This document shows positions 33,406-47,211 of a stretch of 64,000 nucleotides of DNA, one piece after another. Location of the stretch: NCBI RefSeq assembly GCF_026241895.1, contig NZ_JAPJIV010000004.1, positions 186,001 to 250,000 on the forward strand. Reading direction: 5' to 3'. A program made the position numbers and the translations under genes. Source of the DNA: Pseudomonas sp. RIT-562. GTDB taxonomy: Bacteria; Pseudomonadota; Gammaproteobacteria; Pseudomonadales; Pseudomonadaceae. Each line of letters begins with the position of its first letter. The stretch's first letter is position 1. The notes under the pieces were generated by a model that was given only the letters and a program-made list of their open reading frames with translations, searched no databases and was not told the origin of the DNA.

Positions 33406-36400
33406 TCAGTCGAACTCGAACAACGCCTCATGACTGAACTGCGCCTCAAACCCGCTCGCCGGCATCGGTCGGCCGAACAAATATCCCTGAACCTCGTCGC
33501 AACCATGCTCACGCAGGAAATCCAGCTGCTCCTGGGTTTCCACGCCTTCGGCGATTACCGCCAGGTTGAGGCTGTGGGCCATGGCGATGATCGCCCGGGC
33601 AATCTGCGCGTCCTGTTCGCCGGATGGCAGGCCGTCGACAAAGGTGCGGTCGATTTTCAGCACGTCGATCGGGAATTGCTTGAGGTAGTTGAGCGATGAG
33701 TAACCGGTGCCGAAGTCGTCGACCGCGATACTCAGGCCGAGATTTTTCAAGCCGTCGAGAATCTGCATTGCCTCGCTGACTTCGCGCATCAGGATACTTT
33801 CGGTCAGCTCCAGCTCCAGGCATGCGGGAGGCAGGCCGGTGTCCCTGAGGATATTGGCGATACGCGTGCCCAATTGACCATCGGAGAACTGTCGCGCCGA
33901 GATGTTCACGGACACTTTTGGCACGCGCACCTTGGCCTGGTGCCAGGTCTTGAGCTGGCGGCAGGCCTCGCTGATGACCCAGTCGCCGACGTCCACCACC
34001 AGGCCAAGCTCCTCCAGCACCGGAATGAAATCCCCCGGCGGCACCAGTCCACGGCGAGGGTGACGCCAGCGCAGCAAGGCTTCGGCGCCCGTCAGGCGTT
34101 TGCCGTCGCCGCTGAACTGCGGCTGGTAATACAGCACAAATTCGTCTTGCTCCAGGGCGTGGCGCAAGTCGCTTTCCAGTTCCAGGCGCTCCAGGGCGCT
34201 GGCGTTCATGTCCGCCTGGTAAAACTGGAAGTTGTTCTTGCCGCGTTCCTTGGCGTGGTACATCGCAGTGTCGGCGTTTTTCATCAGCTGACTGAGCTCG
34301 TTGCCGTCTTGCGGGCTCAGGGCGATGCCGATACTGGCAGTGACGAAAAATTCCCGACCTTCCAGCACGAACGGTTTCACCAGGCTGCCCAGAATCTGTT
34401 CGGCGACATGAATCGCCCGATTCAACGCCATCTCACGGTTGGCCCGGGGTTGCAGGAGTAAGGTGAATTCATCGCCGCCCATGCGCGCCACGGTGTCGTC
34501 ATCGTCGACACAGCCAAGCAGGCGCGTGGCCATTTCCTTGAGCATGCGATCGCCGGCAGCGTGGCCCAGGGAGTCGTTGATCGGCTTGAAGCGGTCGAGG
34601 TCGAGGAACATCAGCACCACCCAGCCTTTCTGCCGTTCCGCCGATTGCAGCGCAGTGTGCAGGCGATCCTGAAAAAGCGTGCGGTTGGGCAGGTGAGTCA
34701 GGGCGTCGTAGTAGGCCAGGCGGTGGATGCGCTGTTCACTGGCCTTGCGCTCGCTGATGTCGCTGAAGAAACACACGTAGCTGGCCAGGTCGCCTTCGTC
34801 ATCCAGCACCGCGGTGATGCCGACCCAGGCCGGGTAATGCTCGCCATTACGCCGCTTGAGCCACACTTCGCCTTCCCAGGTGCTGTGCTGGTTGAGCTGT
34901 TTGAGCACGTAGCGCAAGTGCGCGTCCTGCTGCTCGTCCACGGTCAGCATGTTCGGCAGCTGGTCGAGCACTTGTTCGACGGCGTAGCCACTGACGCGGC
35001 TGAAGGCTTCGTTGGCCTGCACGATGTAACCGGCAGGGTCGGTGATCAGGATGGCCGAGGTCGAGTGCTCGAATACCGTCGCCGCCATGCGCAGGTCTTT
35101 CTCGGCGCGACGTTGCTGACTGATGTCGCGGCCGACGCCCAGCACGCCTTCAAAGGCTCCCTGTTCATCCCAGACCAGCACCAGGCGCAGTTCAATGGGA
35201 ACCTTGCGGCCGTCGGCGCGCAGGCAGTCGAACAGGAACAGTTGGGTCTGCACCTGTTCGCGCAGCAGGGCCAGCATGTCGGGCTTGTTCAGCGCCTTGC
35301 TGACCCGATCCATCAGGCTGTAGATGCCGGTCAGCTGTTGTGGGTTGGCAATCGTTGACTGCCAGCCGTTCTGGAAGATCCATTCCACGTCAAAGCCCAG
35401 CACGGCGTGCACCGAGGGGCTGACGTAATTGAGCGACATCTTGCTGTCAGTGGAGAAAATCACGTCGCTGATACTTTCGGCGAGCATGCGGTAGCGCTGC
35501 TCACTGTCGCGCAGGGATTCGCTGGCTTCGATCTGCTCGGTGATGTCCTTGGCCACGCCGATGATGCGCGTCACCTGGTCCTGTTTGTCCCGCGCCAATG
35601 CCTGTTCGCGCACTTCGAACCGACGCCATTTGCCGTCCCGGTGACGAAAGCGCAACTGGCATTGCAGCAGCTGGCTATAGCCGCCCTGGCGCTGGGTCTG
35701 GCGCGATCGGTGATAAAAGTCGGCATCATCGGGATGCAGCAGGATTTCCCAGAAGTAGTCGCCCATCTGGTGCAGCTCGGTGCGGTTGTAGCCGAGGGTC
35801 TGGCCCAGATGGTGGTTGCTGAAGATCATCCGCTGGCTAATGACGTCTTGCACGTAGAGGTGATCCGGAACCGTACGCACCACGTCTGACCAGAAGCCTT
35901 CACGCTCCAGCAATGACAGCTCGATGAGCTTGCGGCTGGTGATATCGGTAATGCTCAGGATCACCGCTTTGTAATCACCTTGGTCCTCAGGCAGGCGCAG
36001 CACCAGCCACAAGTGCTGATCTCGGCCATTGGCGTCCTGCAGGCGGATCTCCAGTTCGAGCTGTTTGTGCTGTTGCAATACGGCTTCGAGGATCGGCTCG
36101 CCGATGGCCGAACCGTTCAGTGGGCTGCCATCGATCAGGCGCTTCCAGGCCTGCTCCGGCGCATTGACCTCGAGCAGCTGCAGGGCGACCTGGTTGACTT
36201 CGGTGATGCGTAATTCGCGCAGCAGCTGTTCACGCTGCGTCGGCACTGCCAGCCAGCTTTGCAGCTGTTCGGTGTTGTCGATACGCGCCTTGTCGAGGGC
36301 GCTCTTGAGCCCGGAAAGATCCAGGACACACAGGGCGACACCCGTGCCTTCGAAGATGTCGTGATAGCGCCGACGGCCCTCTTGCAGTTGGCGCTGGCGG

Positions 36401-37254
36401 CGGCGCATGTTCAGCAGCGCGATGAAGGGCAGCAGGGAAAAGGCCAGGCCAAGCAGGCATTTGCCGATAAATGCCGGCAACAGGTGCTCAATCACGCGCT
36501 GGCGGTCGAACAGCCCGCGCAGCTGCCAATCGCTGCTGCTCAGGGGCACCGTCAATACGCTGTTGGCCAGGTCTTGCGCCGTCAGTTCACCAGGCTCCGC
36601 CAGCGGCACGGCGTTATCGCGGCTGACGATTTGCCGATTGATGCGATTTTCCACCAGCCACAGCGGGCGGATGCCGGCTTCATTCTGCTTGGTCAGCGAC
36701 GCGAAAAATGTCGGCGAAAGGCGCAGAGCCCAGTAACCGCGAGTGCTGCCGCTGGCCTGGTGCAGGAGTAGATGCACCACCGAGCCATCATCGGCATTGC
36801 TGAAATAGTGCGCCTGGGCGCGGCTGCGCTGAACCAGCTGGCTCAGGTAATCGGCATCCTTGCTGTCCACGGCGCTGTCGCTGAGCACTTTTCCAGACGG
36901 GCTGAGCAGCGCCAGGCTGCGTACCTCCGGCAACGACTGCTGGACTTTACGCAGCAGGGCCTGCTGTTCTTCGCTGGTTTGTGGTTGCTCGACGATTGGC
37001 AGCAGGTTCAGGGCGATCTGCGCGTTCAGCGCCATGTTCAGGCTGACTTGCGACGCCAGGTCGGCGGTGAAGTCGATGGTGTACTGGCGCTGGTTTTTCT
37101 GGGTTTCGCGCAATTGGTCGAGCAGCTGCCAGAACAGTAGGCCCAGCAGCAGTAAAACGAGGGTGGCCAGGGCACCTTTCAACGTCCCGCGCAGGGGGGA
37201 ACCGGCCACAGCACGGGCAGCGCTCGCAGAAGACGGTGGAGGCACTTTGGACAA
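33406..37254 (-). CDS. morA: Membrane GGDEF/EAL multi-PAS sensor, MorA-like
   Basis: Cyclic-di-GMP enzyme (1282 residues from TTG 37254) controlling motility and biofilm in pseudomonads. Domains: TM1 (about 25-45, [17 protein letters not shown]), periplasmic sensor (about 45-270), TM2 ([17 protein letters not shown]), four PAS-type segments ([64 protein letters not shown]), GGDEF with intact [10 protein letters not shown], and EAL with intact [11 protein letters not shown] plus [20 protein letters not shown] and [10 protein letters not shown]. Both catalytic motifs are preserved, so it may make and degrade c-di-GMP. The TTG start has AGGA 8 nt upstream; a GTG at 37296 is the alternative. Its glyA neighbour matches P. 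aeruginosa morA, which is longer (about 1415 residues from memory). Confidence 0.9.
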   Translation of the reverse strand: MSKVPPPSSASAARAVAGSPLRGTLKGALATLVLLLLGLLFWQLLDQLRETQKNQRQYTIDFTADLASQVSLNMALNAQIALNLLPIVEQPQTSEEQQALLRKVQQSLPEVRSLALLSPSGKVLSDSAVDSKDADYLSQLVQRSRAQAHYFSNADDGSVVHLLLHQASGSTRGYWALRLSPTFFASLTKQNEAGIRPLWLVENRINRQIVSRDNAVPLAEPGELTAQDLANSVLTVPLSSSDWQLRGLFDRQRVIEHLLPAFIGKCLLGLAFSLLPFIALLNMRRRQRQLQEGRRRYHDIFEGTGVALCVLDLSGLKSALDKARIDNTEQLQSWLAVPTQREQLLRELRITEVNQVALQLLEVNAPEQAWKRLIDGSPLNGSAIGEPILEAVLQQHKQLELEIRLQDANGRDQHLWLVLRLPEDQGDYKAVILSITDITSRKLIELSLLEREGFWSDVVRTVPDHLYVQDVISQRMIFSNHHLGQTLGYNRTELHQMGDYFWEILLHPDDADFYHRSRQTQRQGGYSQLLQCQLRFRHRDGKWRRFEVREQALARDKQDQVTRIIGVAKDITEQIEASESLRDSEQRYRMLAESISDVIFSTDSKMSLNYVSPSVHAVLGFDVEWIFQNGWQSTIANPQQLTGIYSLMDRVSKALNKPDMLALLREQVQTQLFLFDCLRADGRKVPIELRLVLVWDEQGAFEGVLGVGRDISQQRRAEKDLRMAATVFEHSTSAILITDPAGYIVQANEAFSRVSGYAVEQVLDQLPNMLTVDEQQDAHLRYVLKQLNQHSTWEGEVWLKRRNGEHYPAWVGITAVLDDEGDLASYVCFFSDISERKASEQRIHRLAYYDALTHLPNRTLFQDRLHTALQSAERQKGWVVLMFLDLDRFKPINDSLGHAAGDRMLKEMATRLLGCVDDDDTVARMGGDEFTLLLQPRANREMALNRAIHVAEQILGSLVKPFVLEGREFFVTASIGIALSPQDGNELSQLMKNADTAMYHAKERGKNNFQFYQADMNASALERLELESDLRHALEQDEFVLYYQPQFSGDGKRLTGAEALLRWRHPRRGLVPPGDFIPVLEELGLVVDVGDWVISEACRQLKTWHQAKVRVPKVSVNISARQFSDGQLGTRIANILRDTGLPPACLELELTESILMREVSEAMQILDGLKNLGLSIAVDDFGTGYSSLNYLKQFPIDVLKIDRTFVDGLPSGEQDAQIARAIIAMAHSLNLAVIAEGVETQEQLDFLREHGCDEVQGYLFGRPMPASGFEAQFSHEALFEFD

Positions 37255-37541
37255 GCTTTTTATCCTGCGGATGGGCGGGACTGGCGCGACGCGCACTATA
37301 AGCCGGACGCCCGAAGGGCGGCTAGCATGCCTTGAGTTGTGGCAAAGTGCCAGTCCCGCTCGGCTGGACTGCCATCCATCATTAAGGTAGCTTTACCGGT
37401 TACGTGGGAGCGTTCCAGCTCCTAGAATCAGACTTTCTTCAGCGCGCACGCATTGGTCTCTATCAAGCGGTCAGCGCGCACGGTCTGGCCGGGCCTCGCC
37501 CGCGCTCCAATCATTCATCTGTCACTGACCCAAGGTTCTCC

Positions 37542-39206
<1,665 letters not shown>

Positions 39207-39224
39207 TATCGGGTTGGTTGGATG

Positions 39225-39256
39225 AAAAAACGGAGCCTTCTCGGCTCCGTTTTTTT
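39225..39256 (+). terminator. ettA terminator
   Basis: ACGGAGCC-TTCTC-GGCTCCGT has perfect 8-bp arms followed by T7, 19 bp after the ettA stop. Confidence 0.92.
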
Positions 39257-39287
39257 ATGGGCTTTTCAGTGACACCGAGGCGCGGCG

Positions 39288-39368
39288 TTCGCGAGCAAGC
39301 CCGCTCCCACAGGGGGCGGTGCCAGCAGGTGAAACCCGGTCCAATGTGGGAGCGGGCTTGCTCGCGAA
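39288..39368. repeat. REPIN (GTGGGAGCGGGCTTGCTCGC class, reversed order)
   Basis: GCGAGCAAGCCCGCTCCCAC first and GTGGGAGCGGGCTTGCTCGC second around a loop of about 35 nt. Confidence 0.9.
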
Positions 39369-39549
39369 GACGGCGTCACTGATGGTGCATATCGCATAGG
39401 TTGGCTCCCTGTTCAGGTGCGCTTTCACCCCGAAAAGCCGATTAATTTATATCCTGTGCACCATTTAATTTCATAAAGGCGACATGTTGCGCTGTTCCTG
39501 TGCGCGATTCGTTTGTTAAAGTCCGGCTCAATCTCTCCAACGACAATAA

Positions 39550-41396
<1,847 letters not shown>

Positions 41397-41466
41397 GGTT
41401 TTCTCCCGTTATAGGGTTTGGGCCATGGTCGCAGGCATTTAGTTTCGATGGATGCCCGTGGGCGAC

Positions 41467-41823
41467 TCATTGCGAGCGATAGGCGCGCGCTGCGTCCTGG
41501 TCTTTTTGCTGTTGCCAGGCCTTGTCACGATCATCCCCGTGGTGGTTGCGATAGTCTGCACGATCCTGATTTTCCAGCATCGCCTGGCATTGGCGAAAGC
41601 CATCGCTCCAGCCCTCGGCGTAGCGCGGGTCCTTGAGATAGCGCGGGACGTTCTTGCGAAACTCCCCGGTTATCGCCCCGGCAGCCTGCCGGCCACTGCT
41701 GCAACCGTCATCGAAGCCATCGGCGAAGGCGGGTGGATAGCCCTTGGCGATCAGGTCTTCGTGGGTCGACTGGCAACCTGTGATCAGCAGCACAACACTC
41801 AATGCACCTACCCAACGCCACAT
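41467..41823 (-). CDS. Small lipoprotein of unknown function
   Basis: A 118-residue protein with a lipoprotein signal: MWRWVGALSVVLLITGCQST, lipobox LITG-C with the modified Cys at residue 17. Residue +2 is Gln, which favours outer-membrane sorting. The mature part has GFDDGCSSGRQAAG and a charged Gln/Asp-rich C-terminus (DRDKAWQQQKDQDAARAYRS). Not recognised as a named family. It lies 70 bp upstream of the GreA/GreB-like start on the same strand. Confidence 0.75.
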   Translation of the reverse strand: MWRWVGALSVVLLITGCQSTHEDLIAKGYPPAFADGFDDGCSSGRQAAGAITGEFRKNVPRYLKDPRYAEGWSDGFRQCQAMLENQDRADYRNHHGDDRDKAWQQQKDQDAARAYRSQ

Positions 41824-41934
41824 CTCAAACTCCCGGGCCGTGCTACGGCCGATGCAGGAAGTCTAGGTGTGGATTTGTGAGCCGGATGTGAAAGAAAGAT
41901 CAAAAGATCGCGGCCCGTTGAGAGCGCCGTTCGG

Positions 41935-42057
41935 GGGAGCAAAGCTTGGTGGGAGCAAGCTTGGTGAGAGCAAAGCTAGGTGGGTGCAAAGCTTGGTGGG
42001 AGCAAAGCTTGCTCGCGATAGCATCGACGCGATCCATCGCCAGCAAGCAGGCTCCTA
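41935..42057. repeat. Tandem 16-bp array grown from a REP arm
   Basis: Units GGGAGCAAAGCTTGGT (41935-41950), GGGAGCAAGCTTGGT, GAGAGCAAAGCTAGGT, GGGTGCAAAGCTTGGT and GGGAGCAAAGCTT (from 41998) run head to tail. The last continues into a full REP arm GCTCGCGATAGC, whose partner CAGCAAGCAGGCTCC lies at about 42040-42055. Immediately upstream (41895-41930) is a remnant with GATCAAAAGATCGCGGCCCG. Confidence 0.85.
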
Positions 42058-42062
42058 CACGA

Positions 42063-43916
42063 TCAGTAGTGATACCACTTCATCTCCAGCATCACTTCGT
42101 TCTCAGGTGACGCCATATGGCTGAACTCGCGCTGCGCACTCAGGCGCAGGCCAAGGTTGCGCGACAGCTCCCACTGCTGATTCAAACTCACGCTGCGGCG
42201 CACCTCACCGTTGGTGAAAAAATCACCTTTGGTTTCCAGGCTGAGGTTACCCAGCGAATTCTTCCACAGCAGCCCGGAATTAAAACCGGCGGCTGGGGCA
42301 ATGAACCCGGCGAAATCATTGTTGTGTTCCACGCGCACGGTGCCCAGGGCAAACCCGAGCATGTCTTCGGTCAATTGCCAGGTGCCACCGGCGCCGCCAT
42401 TGACATGGCTGACCAGATTCTCGTCATCGTGCTTGCCGGGCACACGCTCCAGGCCGCCAGTGACCTGCCAGGACAAGGGTTGCAGCAGCTCGTTGCGTGG
42501 GGTCAGGGAGCGAATCGTCGCCAGATCGAGCTGCTGGAACTGCCAGCGATTGCCTTCGTACTGGCGCAATTTCATCTGCAGGATTTCAATCTGCGCACCC
42601 AGAGGGAAGCTTTCGGCGTTGTCGTTGAGGTCGTGGTAGGCCATGCGCAAACCATACTCGGCGAAGGCTTCATCGCCTCGCGTGCCGATGCCGGCCTGCC
42701 AGGTGCGTGATTCGTGGCCGTCCTCGGGCAAGCCTGGGCGTGGGATATCCAGCGCTGGCGCCGGGTTCTGGTTGATCGCCCGCAGCAGTTCGAAACTGCG
42801 TTGGGAGCGCTCAGGATCACGCTCCTGACCGTTGGCGCGGTAGCGTTCCAGACGATAGGCCGCGTCGATGATCAGCGCCTGGCGATCCCGGGGTTGGGCC
42901 TTGAAGTCCGCAGTCTGCAGCTGATTCTGGTCGGCGCTGACCTTAAGCACCCATTGCTGCTCTTCATGGGTCAACGGCTCGGCGCGGCTCAGCAGCTCAC
43001 GCTCCCGGGACGGGCGATACTCGATGGACTCCACCAGGCCCGCCTCTTTCACCGCCTTCACGGTGTCGGTGGGAATTGCCGTGAGGGGAAACTGTTCGGT
43101 CAGGCGCAGGCTCGGGCGAGCCACTTGCAGCAGTTCCAGCAAGCGGTAGGAGCAGTTTTCATCGAAGAAGAAATAGTCGAACTGAATCTGTTTCAGCTCC
43201 CAGACGTGCTCGACCATGCGCGCAGTTTCCGCCTGGGTCAGGTTCAGCCGGTATTCCCACAGGTCGCGGTTTTCCAGGCTGCGGTACTCAGAGAGTTTTT
43301 CCTGATAGGGCACCAGCGCAAACAGCCCCGGATAGCCGCCCATGAGACCTTTCCAGGCATAGAGGATGCTGTTGTCAGAGCCTTCGATGTAGGCGCCGAA
43401 GTTGATCGCATAACTGAGCAGTGACGTCTTGTCGCTCTGCACGCCAGCCTGATCGATACGCAACAGGGTGTGACCGAACATCGAAGACGGACTGTTCAAA
43501 TACGCTGCCGGAAAGATCATCACCGCACTGTCGGGGGATACGTCCTTGAACCACTGCGTGAATTCAGCGCATGGCAGCGCCGGTAAATCAGTCAGGTTCA
43601 ACTGCGCCTTGAGCCAGCGGGTGCGTGCCGGGTAAACGCATTGCGCGTGTTGTTCGCCGGCGCTTGCCGGGGCGTACAAGGCTTGCACGGTAGCTGCCAG
43701 TTCGCGGTCGGGATGTTCATTGCCGTCGGGGGCGAGGAAAAACTTCTTGTCGCTGACGTAGCTGCGCCAGCCGCCAAGCTTCGCGGTTTCGTAGTGGCCC
43801 AGGGAGATCCAGAAAGGGTCGTTAGCCAGTTGCTGCAAACGTTGAGAGTCGATGTTTGGCGCGGCGGACAGCGGGGCGCAGGCACAGAGCGCCAACCAGG
43901 CAAGGCGTTTGAGCAT
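42063..43916 (-). CDS. DUF4105-type periplasmic/outer-membrane protein
   Basis: A 617-residue exported protein of unknown function. MLKRLAWLALCACAPLSAAP is a Sec signal peptide cleaved near residue 19. The N-terminal half (about 20-330) is the DUF4105 (Lnb-type N-terminal) domain, with SSMFGHTLLRIDQAG and FFFDENCSYRLLELL containing His and Cys residues that resemble a papain-like NlpC/P60 active-site layout. The C-terminal third alternates polar and aromatic residues and ends in MLEMKWYHY, suggesting a beta-barrel in the outer membrane. A start at 43916 is chosen for the signal peptide. The terminator before it separates it from the DUF3015 gene. The stop is beside the REP array. Confidence 0.78.
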   Translation of the reverse strand: MLKRLAWLALCACAPLSAAPNIDSQRLQQLANDPFWISLGHYETAKLGGWRSYVSDKKFFLAPDGNEHPDRELAATVQALYAPASAGEQHAQCVYPARTRWLKAQLNLTDLPALPCAEFTQWFKDVSPDSAVMIFPAAYLNSPSSMFGHTLLRIDQAGVQSDKTSLLSYAINFGAYIEGSDNSILYAWKGLMGGYPGLFALVPYQEKLSEYRSLENRDLWEYRLNLTQAETARMVEHVWELKQIQFDYFFFDENCSYRLLELLQVARPSLRLTEQFPLTAIPTDTVKAVKEAGLVESIEYRPSRERELLSRAEPLTHEEQQWVLKVSADQNQLQTADFKAQPRDRQALIIDAAYRLERYRANGQERDPERSQRSFELLRAINQNPAPALDIPRPGLPEDGHESRTWQAGIGTRGDEAFAEYGLRMAYHDLNDNAESFPLGAQIEILQMKLRQYEGNRWQFQQLDLATIRSLTPRNELLQPLSWQVTGGLERVPGKHDDENLVSHVNGGAGGTWQLTEDMLGFALGTVRVEHNNDFAGFIAPAAGFNSGLLWKNSLGNLSLETKGDFFTNGEVRRSVSLNQQWELSRNLGLRLSAQREFSHMASPENEVMLEMKWYHY

Positions 43917-43973
43917 AGTGGGCAACTTAATGGAAAGAAACAAAGACCCAAGGGGGCGCAGGTCCAAAAAATA

Positions 43974-44000
43974 AAACCCGCTCCCCAAGAGGAGCGGGTG
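43974..44000 (-). terminator. Terminator downstream of the DUF3015 gene
   Basis: ACCCGCTCC-CCAAGA-GGAGCGGGT has perfect 9-bp arms; on the minus strand a TTTTATTTTTT tail follows. Confidence 0.88.
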
Positions 44001-44009
44001 GGGTCGAGC

Positions 44010-44498
44010 TTATGCTTGAGTGGCGTATTTGGCCAGACGAGCATCGTTCTTGATAACGGACAGCGTGTTGGTATGCACGTCTTCAGCGGTTACGTCAGCT
44101 TTGCTGAAGATTTGCTGGAAGTGCTCGTGAGTCACAGCAGCGAAGTGCTCACGGTCTTCCGGCGCCACGCCCAGGACCACGGCGTAGGTAGTCAGCGCTT
44201 CGCCGTTACCTTTAGCCATGTCTTCGGACAGCTCATTCATCATGCCATTCATGGCCAGCCAGGATTTGCCGCCATAGGTCAGCGACGCGTTAGTCGAGCA
44301 ACCGTTGGTACCAGAAGTCATACCGAAAGTTGCGTTACCGGAAGTGCCGTTAGTGGTGGATGCCAGGAAGTGAGCCGGGGTGCCACGCTGACCTTCGAAC
44401 AGCATGTTGCCCCAACCGCAATCCGGACCGCCGGGCGCTTGTGCCATGGCGTTGAGGGATACAGCGGTGAAGAGAGTACCGAGAAGAATCCGTTTCAT
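44010..44498 (-). CDS. DUF3015-family exported protein
   Basis: A 162-residue protein with a Sec signal (MKRILLGTLFTAVSLNAMAQ, cleavage after about 19-20) and the DUF3015 pattern: PGGPDCGWGNMLFEGQRGT, HFLASTTNGTSGNATFGMTS, GTNGCSTNASLTYGGKSW, then a helical C-terminal half (MMNELSEDMAKGNGEALTTY, HEHFQQIF). Two cysteines may form a disulfide. The family is widespread in gammaproteobacteria with unknown function. It has its own terminator, and its 274-bp upstream region is shared with the divergent Lon-type protease gene. Confidence 0.88.
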   Translation of the reverse strand: MKRILLGTLFTAVSLNAMAQAPGGPDCGWGNMLFEGQRGTPAHFLASTTNGTSGNATFGMTSGTNGCSTNASLTYGGKSWLAMNGMMNELSEDMAKGNGEALTTYAVVLGVAPEDREHFAAVTHEHFQQIFSKADVTAEDVHTNTLSVIKNDARLAKYATQA

Positions 44499-44772
44499 AG
44501 CTTTGTTCTCTTTATGTGCATACCAATGGACAGGGTCTGGCCCGATCTGGCGCCAGTGGGCCGGTTATTGTTCCAGCCGCGCAGTTTGGAGTTTAGGCAC
44601 GTTCCAAGGGTTCCGTGACTTTTTGCAAAATATTCGTGGAAAACATTGATTTAGCCCCGGCCAGGCTGGAGATGGTGCTTTGGCTATGCTTTGGCGTAAG
44701 GCGCGCCTTGCAAGTGGGGTGGGGGCAGCGCCAGAATGCCGTTATCTGCCCCGCCTGATGTAAGGAAGCCCG

Positions 44773-47211
44773 ATGCCTGATCCTGTTGCTGCCAGCTTGC
44801 GTCTAGCGCCCGAAGCGCTGACCCGTCCGTTTTCCGCTGAACAGTTCAGCTTCTCTACCACCAATGATCTGGAGCCCTTCCGCGGTGTACTCGGCCAGGA
44901 ACGTGCGGTCGAAGCCTTGCAGTTCGGCGTGGCCATGCCCCGCCCCGGTTACAACGTATTTGTCATGGGTGAGCCCGGCACCGGCCGGTTCTCGTTCGTC
45001 AAACGCTACCTGAAAGCCGAAGGCAAACGCCTGCAGACCCCGGCAGACTGGGTCTATGTCAACAATTTCGACGAGCCGCGCGAGCCCCGCGCGTTGGAGC
45101 TGCCGTCCGGGACCGCCGGCGCATTCATCGGCGATATCAACACCTTGATCGACAATTTGGTGGCGACGTTTCCTGCGGTGTTTGAACACCCGTCCTACCA
45201 GCAAAAGAAAAGTGCCATCGACCGCGCCTTCAACCAGCGTTACGACAAGGCGCTGGATATCATCGAGCGCCTGGCGCTGGAAAAGGATGTGGCGCTGTAC
45301 CGTGACGCCAGCAACATTGCGTTCACTCCGATGGCAGATGGCAAGGCCCTGGATGAGGCGGAATTCGCCCAGTTGCCGGAAGCCGATCGCGAGCGTTTTC
45401 ACGATGATATTTCCGGCCTAGAGGAACGCCTCAACGAGGAGCTCGCGAGCCTGCCGCAATGGAAGCGTGAATCGAGCAATCAGCTGCGCCACCTCAATGA
45501 AGAAACCATCACCCTGGCCTTGCAGCCAATGCTGTCGCCGCTGTCGGAGAAATATGCCGAGAACGCGGCGGTCTGCGGTTACCTGCAAGCGATGCAGGTT
45601 TATCTGCTGAAAACGGTGGTCGAGCAATTGGTCGACGACAGCAAAATTGATGCTGTCGCCCGCAAGATGCTGGAAGAGCAGTACGCGCCAAGCCTGGTGG
45701 TCGGCCACTCGGCCAGCGGCGGTGCACCGGTAGTATTCGAGCCGCACCCAACTTACGAAAACCTGTTCGGGCGCATCGAGTACAGCACCGATCAGGGCGC
45801 GCTCTATACGACTTACCGGCAGTTGCGTCCGGGTGCACTGCACCGCGCCAATGGCGGTTTCCTCATCCTTGAAGCGGAAAAAATGCTCAGCGAGCCCTTC
45901 GTATGGGATGCGCTCAAGCGTGCCCTGCAGTCGCGCAAGCTGAAAATGGAATCGCCATTGGGTGAGTTGGGCCGCCTGGCCACCGTGACGCTGACGCCGC
46001 AGCACATTCCGTTGCAGGTCAAGGTCGTCATCATCGGGGCGCGGCAGCTGTACTACACGCTGCAGGACCTCGATCCGGACTTCCAGGAGATGTTCCGCGT
46101 CCTGGTGGATTTCGACGAAGATATCCCGATGGTCGACGAAAGCCTGGAGCAGTTCGCCCAGCTGCTGAAAACCCGCACCTCGGAAGAGGGCATGGCGCCG
46201 TTGACTGCTGACGCGGTGGCGCGCCTGGCAACCTACAGCGCACGCCTGGCCGAACACCAGGGGCGTTTGTCGGCGCGGATCGGCGACCTGTTCCAGCTGG
46301 TCAGCGAGGCGGATTTCATTCGTCATCTGGCAGCGGATGAGATGACCGACGCCGGGCATATCGAACGAGCCCTCAAGGCCAAGGCCACCCGTACCGGGCG
46401 GGTCTCGGCACGGATCCTCGATGACATGCTGGCCGGTATCATCCTGATCGACACCGATGGCGCCGCCGTGGGCAAGTGCAACGGGCTGACGGTACTGGAA
46501 GTTGGCGATTCGGCCTTCGGTGTGCCAGCGCGGATTTCCGCCACGGTCTACCCCGGTGGCAGCGGCATCGTCGACATCGAGCGTGAGGTCAATCTCGGCC
46601 AGCCGATTCACTCCAAGGGCGTGATGATCCTCACCGGTTACCTCGGCAGCCGTTATGCCCAGGAATTCCCGCTGGCGATTTCCGCGAGCATCGCCCTTGA
46701 ACAGTCCTACGGTTACGTGGACGGTGACAGTGCGTCGCTGGGCGAGGCTTGCACGCTGATTTCGGCCTTGTCGAAAACCCCGCTCAAGCAGTGTTTTGCC
46801 ATCACCGGTTCGATCAACCAGTTCGGGGAAGTGCAGGCGGTGGGTGGGGTCAACGAGAAGATCGAAGGCTTCTTCCGTCTCTGTGAGGCCCGTGGCCTGA
46901 CGGGTGAACAAGGCGCGATCATTCCGCAAGCCAACGTGGCCACGCTGATGCTGGACGAGAAGGTACTGGCGGCGGTGCGCGCCGGGCAATTCCATGTCTA
47001 CGCGGTGCGCCAGGCCGACGAGGCCTTGAGCCTGCTGGTGGGCGAACCGGCCGGTGCGCCGGACGAGAATGGCGAGTTCCCTGAAGGCAGCGTCAACGCC
47101 CGGGTAGTGGAGCGCCTGCGGGTGATTGCGGAAATGATCAGCGAAGAGGACCTGAAGGAGGCCGAGAAGGAAGCGGCGCAGGAAGCTCTGGCAGAAGCCA
47201 AGCCCGCCTGA
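44773..47211 (+). CDS. Lon-family ATP-dependent protease (LonB/YcbZ type)
   Basis: An 812-residue protease of the Lon-related AAA+ class (YcbZ/LonH-like, not housekeeping Lon). The ATPase part has an altered Walker A, FVMGEPGTGRFSF, with Arg where Lys is usual, and Walker B FLILEAEKML. The C-terminal Lon proteolytic domain (about 570-770) has the serine in DGDSASLGEACTLISAL and the lysine in GGVNEKIEGFF, so the Ser-Lys dyad is intact. An inserted helical segment (about 100-300) replaces the Lon N-domain. AAGGA lies 6 nt before the ATG. Candidate substrates are unknown; a paralog in P. aeruginosa (AsrA) affects the heat-shock response. Confidence 0.9.
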   Translation: MPDPVAASLRLAPEALTRPFSAEQFSFSTTNDLEPFRGVLGQERAVEALQFGVAMPRPGYNVFVMGEPGTGRFSFVKRYLKAEGKRLQTPADWVYVNNFDEPREPRALELPSGTAGAFIGDINTLIDNLVATFPAVFEHPSYQQKKSAIDRAFNQRYDKALDIIERLALEKDVALYRDASNIAFTPMADGKALDEAEFAQLPEADRERFHDDISGLEERLNEELASLPQWKRESSNQLRHLNEETITLALQPMLSPLSEKYAENAAVCGYLQAMQVYLLKTVVEQLVDDSKIDAVARKMLEEQYAPSLVVGHSASGGAPVVFEPHPTYENLFGRIEYSTDQGALYTTYRQLRPGALHRANGGFLILEAEKMLSEPFVWDALKRALQSRKLKMESPLGELGRLATVTLTPQHIPLQVKVVIIGARQLYYTLQDLDPDFQEMFRVLVDFDEDIPMVDESLEQFAQLLKTRTSEEGMAPLTADAVARLATYSARLAEHQGRLSARIGDLFQLVSEADFIRHLAADEMTDAGHIERALKAKATRTGRVSARILDDMLAGIILIDTDGAAVGKCNGLTVLEVGDSAFGVPARISATVYPGGSGIVDIEREVNLGQPIHSKGVMILTGYLGSRYAQEFPLAISASIALEQSYGYVDGDSASLGEACTLISALSKTPLKQCFAITGSINQFGEVQAVGGVNEKIEGFFRLCEARGLTGEQGAIIPQANVATLMLDEKVLAAVRAGQFHVYAVRQADEALSLLVGEPAGAPDENGEFPEGSVNARVVERLRVIAEMISEEDLKEAEKEAAQEALAEAKPA

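Noticed and set aside
41935..42010. CRISPR array
   Set aside because: The 15-16-bp units are contiguous with no unique spacers and grade into a REP arm; no cas genes are present.
44010..44498. Surface or adhesin protein
   Set aside because: The Thr/Asn/Gly-rich stretch is short and is part of the DUF3015 pattern; no adhesin repeat or anchor is present.
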